Source: Lolium rigidum (Eukaryota; Streptophyta; Magnoliopsida; Poales; Poaceae). Taken from it: a DNA stretch of 64,000 nt. The notes beneath the pieces are model-generated. The model searched no databases. It was not told where the DNA came from and worked only from the letters and a program-made list of their open reading frames with translations. Position numbers and translations under genes: made by a program. Below, piece after piece: positions 21,242-30,639 of the stretch (position 1 is the stretch's first letter; every line of letters starts with the position of its first letter). The stretch lies in assembly GCF_022539505.1 (NCBI RefSeq), contig NC_061514.1, positions 343,650,644-343,714,643 of the forward strand, written 5' to 3'.

Positions 21242-23349
21242 ATGGCCACTCCTGAAAATACTAAGTTGTGTGACTTCACAACCACAAATAATAATGATTT
21301 CTTATGCACACCTATTGCTCCACCTGCTACTACAGCAGAATTCTTTGAAATTAAACCTGCTCTACTGAATCTTGTTATGCGAGAGCAATTTTCTGGTGTT
21401 AGTTCTGATGATGCTCGCTGCCCATCTCAATAATTTTGTTGAATTGTGTGAAATGCAAAAGTATAAAGATGTAGATGGTGACATTATAAAATTAAAATTG
21501 TTTCCTTTCTCCTTAAGAGGGAGAGCTAAAGATTGGTTGCTATCTCTGCCTAAGAATAGTATTGATTGATGGACTAAATGCAAGGATGCTTTTATTGGTA
21601 GATATTATCCCCCTGCTAAAATTATATCTTTGAGGAGTAGCATAATGAATTTTAAACAATTGGATAATGAGCATGTTGCACAAGCTTGGGAAAGAATGAA
21701 ATCTTTGGTTAAAAATTGCCCAACCCATGGACTAACTACTTGGATGATCATCCAAACCTTTTATGCAGGACTGAACTTTTCTTCGCGGAACCTATTGGAT
21801 TCAGCTGCTGGAGGTACTTTTATGTCCATCACTCTAGCAACAAAGCTTCTTGATAATATGATGATTAATTACTCTGAATGGCACACGGAAAGAGCTCCAC
21901 AAGGTAAGAAGGTAAATTTTGTCGAAGAAACCTCTTCCTTGAGTGATAAGATTGATGCTATTATGTATATGCTTGTGAATGATAGGACTAATGTTGATCC
22001 TAATAATGTTCCGTTATCTTCATTGGTTGCTCAAGAAGAACATGTTGATGTAAACTACATTAAAAATAATAATTTCAACAACAATGCTTATCGGAACAAT
22101 TCTAGTAATAACTATAGGCCATATCCTTATAATAATGGTAACGGTTATGGTAATTCTTATGGGAATTCTTACAACAATAATAGGAATACACCCCCTGGAC
22201 TTGAAGCTATGCTTAAAGAATTTATTAGTACACAAACCGCTTTTAACAAATCATTGAGGAAAAGCTCAATAAAATTGATATTCTCGCTTCTAAGGTTGAT
22301 AGTCTTGCCTCCGATGTTGATCTTTTGAAATCGAAAGTTATGCCTAATAAGGATATTGAAAATAGAATTGTTACTACAGCAAATGCCATCCAAGTTAGAA
22401 TTAATGAGAATATAAGATTGATGGCCGAATTGCATGCTAGGTGGGAAAGAGAAGAAAATGAAAAACTTGCTAAAGAGAACAATGTAGCTAAAGTTTGGAC
22501 TATTACCACCACTAGTAATGTTAATGCTCCACATGTTGCTGCACCTCTTACTATCAATGGTAAAAGAATTGGTGTTGGCAATGTTTCCACTTCTAATGCA
22601 AAGCCTGCAAAACTGCCGGAAACTGCTAAAACTGCTGAAACTGCCTGTGATAAAACTGCTGAAATTTTTCCAACATTGGGGATGATGATCCCATTGCTTT
22701 AGATTATAATGGTTTGGATTTTGATGATTGCCACATCTCTGAAGTTATAAAGTTCTTACAAAAACTTGCTAAGAGTCCTAATGCTAGTGCTATAAACTTG
22801 GCTTTCACAAAACATATTACAAATGCTCTCATAAAAGCTAGAGAGGAGAAACGAAAACTTGAAACTTCTATTCCTAGAAAGTTAGAAGATGGTTGGGAGC
22901 CCATCATTAAGATGAAGGTCAATGACTTTGATTGTAATGCTTCATGTGATCTTGGTGCAAGTATTTCCGTTATGCCTAAGAAAATTTATGATATGCTTGA
23001 CTTGCCACCATTGAAAAACTGTTATTTGGATGTTAATCTTATTGATAATGCTATAAAGAAACCTTTGGGGAGAGTTGATAATGTTCGCATTACCGTTAAC
23101 AATAACCTTGTCCCCGTTGATTTTGTTTTCTTGGATATTGAATGCAATGCATCTTGTCCCATTATATTGGGAAGACCTTTTCTTCGAACTGTTGGAGATA
23201 TCATTGATATGAAGGAAGGTAATATTAAATATCAATTTCCTCTCAAGAAAGGTATGGAACACTTCCCTAGAAAGAGAATGAAGTTATCTTTTGATTCTAT
23301 TATTAGAACAAGTTATGATGTTGATACTTCGTCTCTTGATAACACTTGA
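21242..23349 (+). pseudogene. Athila-like gag-protease polyprotein, broken
   Basis: The ATG at 21242 opens a gag with many short polar residues. A frameshift near 21417 leads to the matrix/capsid-like part with FPFSLRGRAKDWLLSLPKNS, stopped by TGA near 21570. It continues with CKDAFIGRYYPPAKI, LDNEHVAQAWERMKSLVKNC and an Asn/Tyr-rich tract (22050-22190). Two more shifts, near 22250 and 22690, separate a coiled-coil-like segment from a retropepsin. That retropepsin has CDLGASISVMPKKIYDMLDL (catalytic DLGAS, 22940-23000) and CPIILGRPFLRTVGD. The frame ends at 23349, just after the protease. Gag packages element RNA and the protease matures it. Four breaks make this copy non-functional. Confidence 0.88.
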
Positions 23350-25937
23350 TATACACTTTCTGCGCCTAGCTGAAAGACGTTAAAGAAAAGCGCTTATGGG
23401 ATACAACCCATGTTTTTACTACAGTAATTTTATTTTATATTTGAGTCTTGGAAGTTGTTTACTACTGTAGCAACCTCTCCTTATCTTAGTTTTGTGCATT
23501 GTTGTGCCAAGTAAAGTCGTTGATAGTAAGGTTCATACTAGATTTGGATTACTGCGCGAGAAACAGATTTCTTTGATGTCACGAATTTCGACCTGCCTCT
23601 CGTAGGTAGCTCAGAAAATTATGCCAATTTACGTGCGTGATCCTCGGATATGTACGCAACTTTCATTCAATTTGGGCATTTTCATTTGAGCAAGTCTCGG
23701 TGCCTCAATAAAATCCTTCTTTACGGACGTTACTGTTTTGACAGATTCTGCCTTTTATTTCGCATTGCCTCTTTTGCTATGATGGATGAATTTCTTTGTT
23801 CCATTAATGTCCGAGTAGCTTTGTGCAATGTCCAGAAGTGTTAAGAATGATTATGTCACCTCTGAACATGTGAATTTTTATTATGCACTAACCCTCTAAT
23901 GAGTTGTTTCGAGTTTGGTGTGGAGGAAGTTTTCAAGGATCAAGAGAGGAGGATGATACAATATGATCAAGGAGAGTGAAAGCTCTAAGCTTGGGGATGC
24001 CCCGGTGGTTCACCCCTGCATATTTTAAGAATACTCAAGCGTCTAAGCTTGGGGATGCCCAAGGCATATCGACAACATTATCAGGTTCCTCCCCTGAAAC
24101 TATATTTTATATTCCATCACATCTTATGTGCTTTGCTTGGAGCGTCGGTTTGTTTTTGTTTTTGTTTTTTTTTGAATAAAATGGATCCTAGCATTCACTG
24201 TGTGGGAGAGAGACACGCTCCGCTGTTGCATATGGACAAATATGTCCTTAGGCTTTACTCATAGTATTCATGGCGAAGGTTGAATCTTCTTCGTTAAATT
24301 GTTATATGGTTGGAATCGGGAAATGCTACATGTAATAATTCTAAAATGTCTTGAATAATTTGATACTTGGCAATTGTTGTGCTCATGTTTAAGCTCTTGC
24401 ATCATATACTTTGCACCCATTAATGAAGAAATACCTAGAGCTTGCTAAAATTTGGTTTGCATATTTGGTCTCTCTAAAGTCTAGATAATTTCTAGTATTG
24501 AGTTTGAACAACAAGGAAGACGGTGTAGAGTCTTATAGTGTTTACAATATGTCTTTTATGTGAGTTTTGCTGCACCGGTTCATCCTTGTGTTTGTTTCAA
24601 ACAACTTTGCTAGCCTAAACCTTGTATCGAGAGGGAATACTTCTCATGCATCCAAAATCCTTGAGCCAACCACTATGCCATTTGTGTCCACCATACCTAC
24701 CTACTACATGGTATTTATCCGCCATTCCAAAGTAAATTGCTTGAGTGCTACCTTTAAAATTTCTATCCTTTACCTTTGCAATATATAGCTCATGGGACAA
24801 ATAGCTTAAAAACTATTGTGGTATTGAATATGTACTTATGCACTTTATCTCTTATTAAGTTGCTTGTTGTGCGATAACCATGTTCCTGGGGATGCCATCA
24901 ACTACTCTTTGTTGAATATCATGTGAGTTGCTATCCATGTCCGTCTTGTCTGAAGTAAGGGAGATTTACCACTCATTTAATGGTTAGAGCATGCATATTG
25001 TTAGAGAAGAACATTGGGCCGCTAACTAAAGCCATGAATCATGGTGGAAGTTTCAGTTTTGGACATATATCCTCAATCTCATATGAGAACATTAATTGTT
25101 GCTACATGCTTATGCATTAAAGAGGAGTCCATTATCTGTTGTCTATGTTGTCCCGGTATGGATGTCTAAGTTGAGAATAATCAAAAGCGAGAAATCCAAA
25201 TGCGAGCTTTCTCCTTAGACCTTTGTACAGGCGGCATAGAGGTACCCCTTTCTGAACACTTGGTTAAAACATGTGTATTGCGATAATCCCGGTAATCCAA
25301 GCTAATTAGGACAAGGTCCGGGCACTATTAGTATACTATGCATGAGGCTTGCAACTTGTAAGATATAATTTACATGATACATATGCTTTATTACTACCGT
25401 TGACAAAATTGTTTCTTGTTTTCAAAACCAAAGCTCTAGCACAAATATAGCAATCAATGCTTCCCTCTGCGAAGGGCCTTTCTTTTACTTTTATGTTGAG
25501 TCAGTTCACCTATCTCTCTCCACCTCAAGAAGCAAACACTTGTGTGAACTGTGCATTGATTCCTACATACTTGCATATTGCACTTGTTATATTACTTTAC
25601 ATTGATAATATCCATGAGATATACATGTTACAAGTTGAAAGCAACCGCTGAAACTTAATCTTCCTTTGTGTTGCTTCAATACCTTTACTTTGATTTATTG
25701 CTTTATGAGTTAACTCTTATGCAAGACTTATTGATGCTTGTCTTGAAGTACTATTCATGAAAAGTCTTTGCTTTATGATTCAGTTGTTTACTCATGTCAT
25801 TACCATTGTTTTGATCGCTGCATTCATTACATATGCTTACAATAGTATGATCAAGGTTATGATGGCATGTCACTCCGGAAATTATCTTTGTTATCGTTTA
25901 CTCTGCTCGGGACGAGCAGAACTAAGCTTGGGGATGC
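23350..25937 (+). other. Long 3' non-coding region of the Athila-like element, with three PPT-like motifs
   Basis: 2.6 kb without a credible gene between the protease stop and the 3' LTR. CTAAGCTTGGGGATGC occurs at 23985-24000, 24043-24058 and 25922-25937. The last copy abuts the 3' LTR and is the likely plus-strand primer. Homologous sequence occurs at 1-1392 and, inverted, at 8751-9733. That shows the region is conserved across the family despite lacking coding capacity. Confidence 0.8.
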
Positions 25938-27534
25938 TGATACGTCTCCGACGTATCGATAATTTCTTATGTTCCATGCCACATTATTGATGATATCTAC
26001 ATGTTTATACACATTATATGTCGTATTTATGCATTTTCCGGCACTAACCTATTAACGAGATGCCGAAGAGCCAGTTGCTGTTTTCTGCTGTTTTTGGTTT
26101 CAGAAATCCTAGTAAGGAAATATTCTCGGAATTGGACGAAATCAACGCCCATGGTCCTATTTTTGCATGAAGCTTCCAGAACTCCGAGGGAGAGTCGAAG
26201 TGGGGCCACGAGGTGGCCAGACAACAGGGCGGAGCGGCCCAGGTCTTGGTCGCGCGGCCCTGGTGTGTCGGCCCCTCGTGACGCCCCTTTACCTGCCCTT
26301 CCGCCTACATATAGCCTTCGTCGCGAAACCCCCAGTACCGAGAGCCACGATACGAAAAACCTTCCAGAGACGCCGCCGCCGCCAATCCCATCTCGGGGGA
26401 TTCGGGAGATCGCCTCCGGCACCCTGCCGGAGAGGGGAATCATCTCCCGGAGGACTCTTCACCGCCATGGTCACCTCCGGAGTGATGAGTGAGTAGTTCA
26501 CCCCTGGACTATGGGTCCATAGCAGTAGCTAGATGGTCGTCTTCTCCTTATGTGCTTCATTGTCGGATCTTGTGAGCTGCCTAACATGATCAAGATCATC
26601 TATCCGTAATTCTATATGTTGTGTTTGTCGGGATCCGATGGATAGAGAATACTATGTTATGTTGATTATCAATCTATTACCTATGTGTTGTTTATGATCT
26701 TGCATGCTCTCCGTTATTAGTAGAGGCTCGGCCAAGTTTTTACTCTTAACTCCAAGAGGGAGTATTTATGCTCGATAGTGGGTTCATGCCTCCATTAAAT
26801 CCGGGACAATGACAGAAAGTTCTAAGGTTGTGGATGTGCTTGTTGCCACTAGGGATAAAACATTGATGCTATGTCCGAGGATGTAGTTATTGATTACATT
26901 ACGCACCATACTTAATGCAATTGTCTCGTTGTTTGCAACTTAATACTTGGAAGGGGTTCGGATGATAACTCTGAAGGTGGACTTTTTAGGCATAGATGCA
27001 TGCTCGGATAGCGGTCTATGTACTTTGTCGTAATGCCCAATTAAATCTCACAATACTCATCATATCATGTATGTGCATGGTCATGCCCTCTCTATTTGTC
27101 AATTGCCCGACTGTAATTTGTTCACCCAACATGCTATTTACCTTATGGGAGAGACACCTCTAGTGAACTCGTGGACCCGGTCCATTCTTTTACATTGAAT
27201 ACAATCTCTTGCAATACTTGTTGTACTTGTTTTCTCGCAAACAATCATCATCCACACTATACATCTAATCCTTTGTTACAGACAAGCCGGTGAGATTGAC
27301 AACCTCACTGTTTCGTTGGGGCAAAGTACTTTGGTTGTGTTGTGCGGGTTCCACGTTGGCGCCGGAATCCTCGGTGTTGCGCCGCACTACATCCCGCTGC
27401 CATCAACCTTCAACGTGCTTCTTGGCTCCTCCTGGTTCGATAAACCTTGGTTTCTTTCTGAGGGAAAACTTGCTGCTGTACGCATCACACCTTCCTCTTG
27501 GGGTTCCCAACGGACGCGTGTTGTACGCGTATCA
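25938..27534 (+). repeat. 3' LTR of Athila-like copy c
   Basis: Begins TGATACGTCTCCGACGTATC and ends TTGTACGCGTATCA. It is collinear with the 5' LTR over its full length and flanked on the right by the AGCAT duplication. Confidence 0.93.
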
Positions 27535-28243
27535 AGCATCAAAGTCCGCCTGGGTGACATGCGGAAAGGCGGAGTGGACCTCTTCGAAACCTTTGCCCTC
27601 AGCAATCAGCTTCCGCACCATGTACTTATAGCTGCTGAGGTGTTTGGTGAACTTCGGGAGGGCTTGTGAGTTCACAATGTTGTTGGTTTGATGACCTGGA
27701 GGCGTAGTCGCCTAGGAACTTGTATCGTGCGTGCAACCTCGCAATGAGCTGGGCTCGCAAAGGCGCTTTGTTCTCGGCTCGGAGGTCCGTCTCGTTGAGA
27801 TTGACGACCTCTCGGAGGATACATGCCAGTTGGTTGCCGTACCCCTTGGCAACATCCTTAGGCTCCACCGGCAAACCACTGGCGGGGTCCACCTCTTTTA
27901 TTGTGTCTCTGCCGGTGCCGACCGTGTTTTGGCGCCTTGCCTTCCGCGGCCTCTTGGAACCACTTGTCCCGGTGCCACTACTCCCGGCGGCGCTGCTAGG
28001 ATCGTCGCCGCTTGTCTCGCCGCCACCCCCGGCGGCGCCGGTTGCCTCGTCGCCGCTTGGCGCGTAGGTACTACCCCCGGCGGCGTCGCTTGCCTCATTG
28101 CCGCTTGGCTCGTCGGCACTACCCCCAACGTCATCCTCCATCTCATGGTCCTCGTCGCCGCCAACACCAGCGGCCTCGGCATCCTCCTCCGTCCTAAAGA
28201 AGTGCCTATTGTAGTGCTCCTCTAATTCTTCTTGAGACGCCAT
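27535..28243 (-). pseudogene. CACTA gene A, N-terminal part (Ptta/En-Spm family)
   Basis: Start ATG 28243 opens MASQEELEEHYNRHFFRTEED. An acidic Gly/Ser/Ala-rich region with several GDEA-type repeats (27960-28150) follows, then a basic RPRKARRQNT patch. The core has LPVEPKDVAKGYGNQLACIL and ARLHARYKFLGDY, typical of Ptta/En/Spm proteins. A one-base shift near 27690 changes to the frame with a FTKHLSSYKYMVRKLIAEGK helix and HVTQADFDA, which runs in phase to the insertion point at 27535 and on into 14401. The gene product is thought to assist CACTA transposition as a TNPA-like DNA-binding factor. Confidence 0.8.
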
Positions 28244-28290
28244 GGTGGCTTGCACTAATAGAAGATGAAAAGGAGTTAGAATTCACGGAA

Positions 28291-28371
28291 AAATTCGGCA
28301 TGACCTTTGCTAAAAATTGGTCATGCCGAGTGCTAGAATTGCCGGAACGGAAATGAATCGACATTCCGGCA
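28291..28371 (-). promoter_or_regulatory. Leader hairpins upstream of gene A
   Basis: Two stem-loops lie about 50-130 nt upstream of ATG 28243. The first pairs TCGGCATGACC (28295-28305) with GGTCATGCCGA (28319-28329). The second pairs TGCCGGAA (28340-28347) with TTCCGGCA (28364-28371) around a loop that is nearly identical in genes B and C. The 14-mer AAATTCGGCATGAC at 28291-28304 is identical upstream of all three genes. Confidence 0.6.
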
Positions 28372-28506
28372 CTCAATAGCAACTCAATCCCTGCAAACAT
28401 ATATATACAATTCAACCATATATAGCATTTCCAACATCACATCTACATCCACTTGTCCTGATGCTTACACCATAACCATCAAGATCTCAACCATCACCAT
28501 ATATAT

Positions 28507-29088
28507 CACTACAAGAAAAGTTGCCATGGCCGACGAAGTTGAAGTCGCGCCGCGGTTGCTGGTGTACCATGGCCGACGATTTTGGTCCCTCCGTGGTGCA
28601 TGTCAAAACTTTTTTTTTCTCGTTTTTGAGGCCACCTAGCCCGACGAAAGCGGCCAAAACGTCGCGTATGGTGGCCCGGGACGTGGTGCATCGCGAATTC
28701 TCGGGTTCGCCGGCCGAGTCAACGCAAATCCGCACCGCCGAGGGATGTAGGGCCCGGATGGCAGCCTCTCCGGCATTGTTTTTTTCTCGATCGCGCCATC
28801 TCGTTCAACGTTCTCCGATCGAGCCGTTTACGATGCAGGATCATGGGTCCCGCATGTCATCCTCTATGAACCAAAATTCTTTCTATTCTTGGATTTTTTT
28901 GACCCCCGATTTCCGGCTACTTCCTTTTCTTTTGATCCCTTGCCGCCTTGGAAACGTTGAGACCGCTCGCTGCTAAATGGGACCCGCATGTCATCCTCTA
29001 TGTGCAATCAACTTTCTTTTCTTGGAGTTTTTTTTGGCACCTCAAATTTGGTCACTTGCCTTTTTCTTTCGATCCCCCGCCGCCTCTC
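28507..29088 (+). mobile_element. CACTA transposon left terminus of a different family, cut by a gap
   Basis: The terminus CACTACAAGAAAAGTTGCC is preceded by TAT. The following 80 bp contain CCATGGCCGACGA twice (28523 and 28567 regions), an expected subterminal repeat. The rest is GC-rich with T-runs and a duplicated phrase (GGGACCCGCATGTCATCCTC near 28847 and 28980), and has no gene. The subterminal motif differs from the GGCGCAC type at 9850 and 38717. The element runs into the gap at 29089 and no matching right end was seen. Confidence 0.7.
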
Positions 29089-29188
29089 NNNNNNNNNNNN
29101 NNNNNNNNNNNNNNNNNNNNNNNNNNNNNNNNNNNNNNNNNNNNNNNNNNNNNNNNNNNNNNNNNNNNNNNNNNNNNNNNNNNNNNNN
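29089..29188. other. Assembly gap (100 N)
   Basis: 100 N inside gene B. The C-terminal part of that gene, and possibly the right end of the CACTA element starting at 28507, may be hidden here. Confidence 0.99.
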
Positions 29189-30144
29189 TAGTAGCGGGAC
29201 CGGACAAAGTTCCTAGCCTGTTCATCCTGGATTTTGTGCCAGGGGTTTTCTTTCCCCGGACGTACCATCTCGGCATCCTCCTTGTCCCAAGTGGGCTGTT
29301 TTCCTCGGTAACCGCCGCTTCCGCAATGGTGGGTCCCTAAGTTCAAATCCCGCATTTTCTTCCCCAGGGCGGTCCATTTTTTAACAGCGTCACTCCGTAA
29401 GTAAGACTTGAATGCATTAAAGTCTTCTAAGGAGAGCGACGGGTCTTTGCTACTTATCCTCTCCCGGCTTTCACCGGCCTCGATCTTTCCCTTCAGCCGG
29501 TTCTTCCAGCTGCTCAAGGCGGTGCTCATCTTCGTGAGAGCTAAAGAGTCCACCTTCTTATTTAACGGCTCCGGGAACGTGTATCGTTGGTGAAGCTTCG
29601 GAGGAGGGATTGGGCGATAGCCTCGTTCTCCTTGCTTCGAGGTCCCGAGTTAGGATCGGCACGGTTTCACGGACGATGCACCCTAGTTGCATGCCGTACC
29701 CTTTGGCAACCCACGAAGGCTCCAAGGGTAGGCCACTTTCGGAGACTACCGTGAAATGATCGGTGACGTTGGCGAGCACTTGCGGCCTCCGATCCCTCCT
29801 TGGCCTCCTCGCCGTCCTCTTCTTCTTACCCTCCCGAGGGTTGCCGCCGCTATCACCTTCCGTGCGGTTGGCCGCGTTCTCTTCACCGGCCGTCTCTTCA
29901 CCGGTCCGGGCGGCGTCGTCCCAGGTATCGTCATCGTCGCCGGTGTCGGCGGCGGCCCCCGGCCCTCTCCCTCGGAGGCAGTGTCCCGGCCCTCTCCCTC
30001 GGAGGCGGCGTCCCGGCCCTCTTCCTCATCGTCGGGCGACTCGGCGGCGGCCTTCCGGGGCTGCTCGTAGCCCTCCCAGAAGTCCTTGTTGGCCTCTCTC
30101 GCTTCTTCGTTCTGGCTCCTGGGCTTAGAAGTGTTGCCCGACAT
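29189..30144 (-). pseudogene. CACTA gene B (Ptta/En-Spm family), truncated by gap
   Basis: ATG 30144 opens MSGNTSKPRSQNEEAREANK. An acidic and repetitive part follows with two SEGEGRD units (29980-30010) and a basic KRTRPTARK-like patch. A shift near 29800 leads to LPLEPSWVAKGYGMQLGCIV (near 29700), equivalent to LPVEPKDVAKGYGNQLACIL of gene A. A further shift leads to SLEDFNAFKSYLRSDAVKKW, a KKMRDLNLGTHHCGSGGYRG block and NFVRSRY at the gap. It is therefore a diverged paralogue of gene A from another element. At least two frameshifts are present, and no Ulp1-like tail is visible because of the gap. Confidence 0.75.
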
Positions 30145-30200
30145 GTTTATTTGCACTTCATTAAAAAGAGGCAACAAGTTAGTACAAAAGTCAACCGAGA

Positions 30201-30292
30201 AAATTCGGCATGACTTTTGCTAATTTTTCTACGTAGGAGTGCCCATTTCTCAACCGAAACGGAAGTTAATCAACGCTTCGGGAGAAATGGGC
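30201..30292 (-). promoter_or_regulatory. Leader hairpin upstream of gene B
   Basis: GCCCATTTCTC (30241-30251) pairs with GAGAAATGGGC (30282-30292). Inside it CCGAA (30254-30258) pairs with TTCGG (30277-30281) around the conserved loop. It lies about 97-148 nt upstream of ATG 30144. The 14-mer AAATTCGGCATGAC is at 30201-30214. Confidence 0.6.
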
Positions 30293-30394
30293 AACTCAAT
30301 GAAATCCCTGCAAAACCCGGAGCCCACATTCATCACCATATTCACAGATTCTAACCATGTTCATCATCATACAAAATTGTATCCAAATACTACT

Positions 30395-30575
30395 ACATCA
30401 AAACCTGGAGCATCAAAAACCCGAAGCATCAAAACCTAGAGCATCTACAACAAAACCTGGAGCATCAAAAACCCGAAGCATCAAAACCCGGAGCTACAAC
30501 TACATCAAAATCGAAGCATCAAAACCTGAAGAATACAACTACATCAAAACCTGGAGCATCAAAACCTGGAGCATT
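30395..30575. repeat. Degenerate minisatellite of about 15-17-bp units
   Basis: Repeated GCATCAAAACCTGGA and variants (CCCGAAGCATCAAAA, ACTACATCAAAACC) occur about ten times. Two copies of CACTTATACTTACGGTAGCA follow near 30577-30625. Confidence 0.85.
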
Positions 30576-30639
30576 ACACTTATACTTACGGTAGCACTAA
30601 CCACTTATACTTACGGTAGCACTAACCAAAATCCTAGCT

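Larger units (their letters stand above)
14402..27534 (+). mobile_element. Athila-like LTR retrotransposon copy c, complete, non-autonomous, carrying a nested MULE
   Basis: Two LTRs of 1594 and 1597 bp with TGATACG...CGTATCA ends, a perfect AGCAT duplication, a tRNA-Asp primer site at 16007 and a PPT-like motif against the 3' LTR define a full element of 13.1 kb. Without the MULE (16127-21111 plus one 9-bp duplication) it is about 8.1 kb. It encodes gag and protease only. No reverse transcriptase, RNase H or integrase occurs in its 2.6-kb 3' region, so it must have depended on another element. The tRNA-Asp primer and gag type point to the Athila lineage. In the most divergent part of the LTRs (roughly 210 bp around 14610-14780 against 26145-26320) I count about 14 differences, so the insertion is not recent. 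Confidence 0.93.

Noticed and set aside
27720..28225. Plus-strand frames of 115 and 164 codons
   Set aside because: Antisense to the acidic N-terminus of gene A. Low-complexity shadows.
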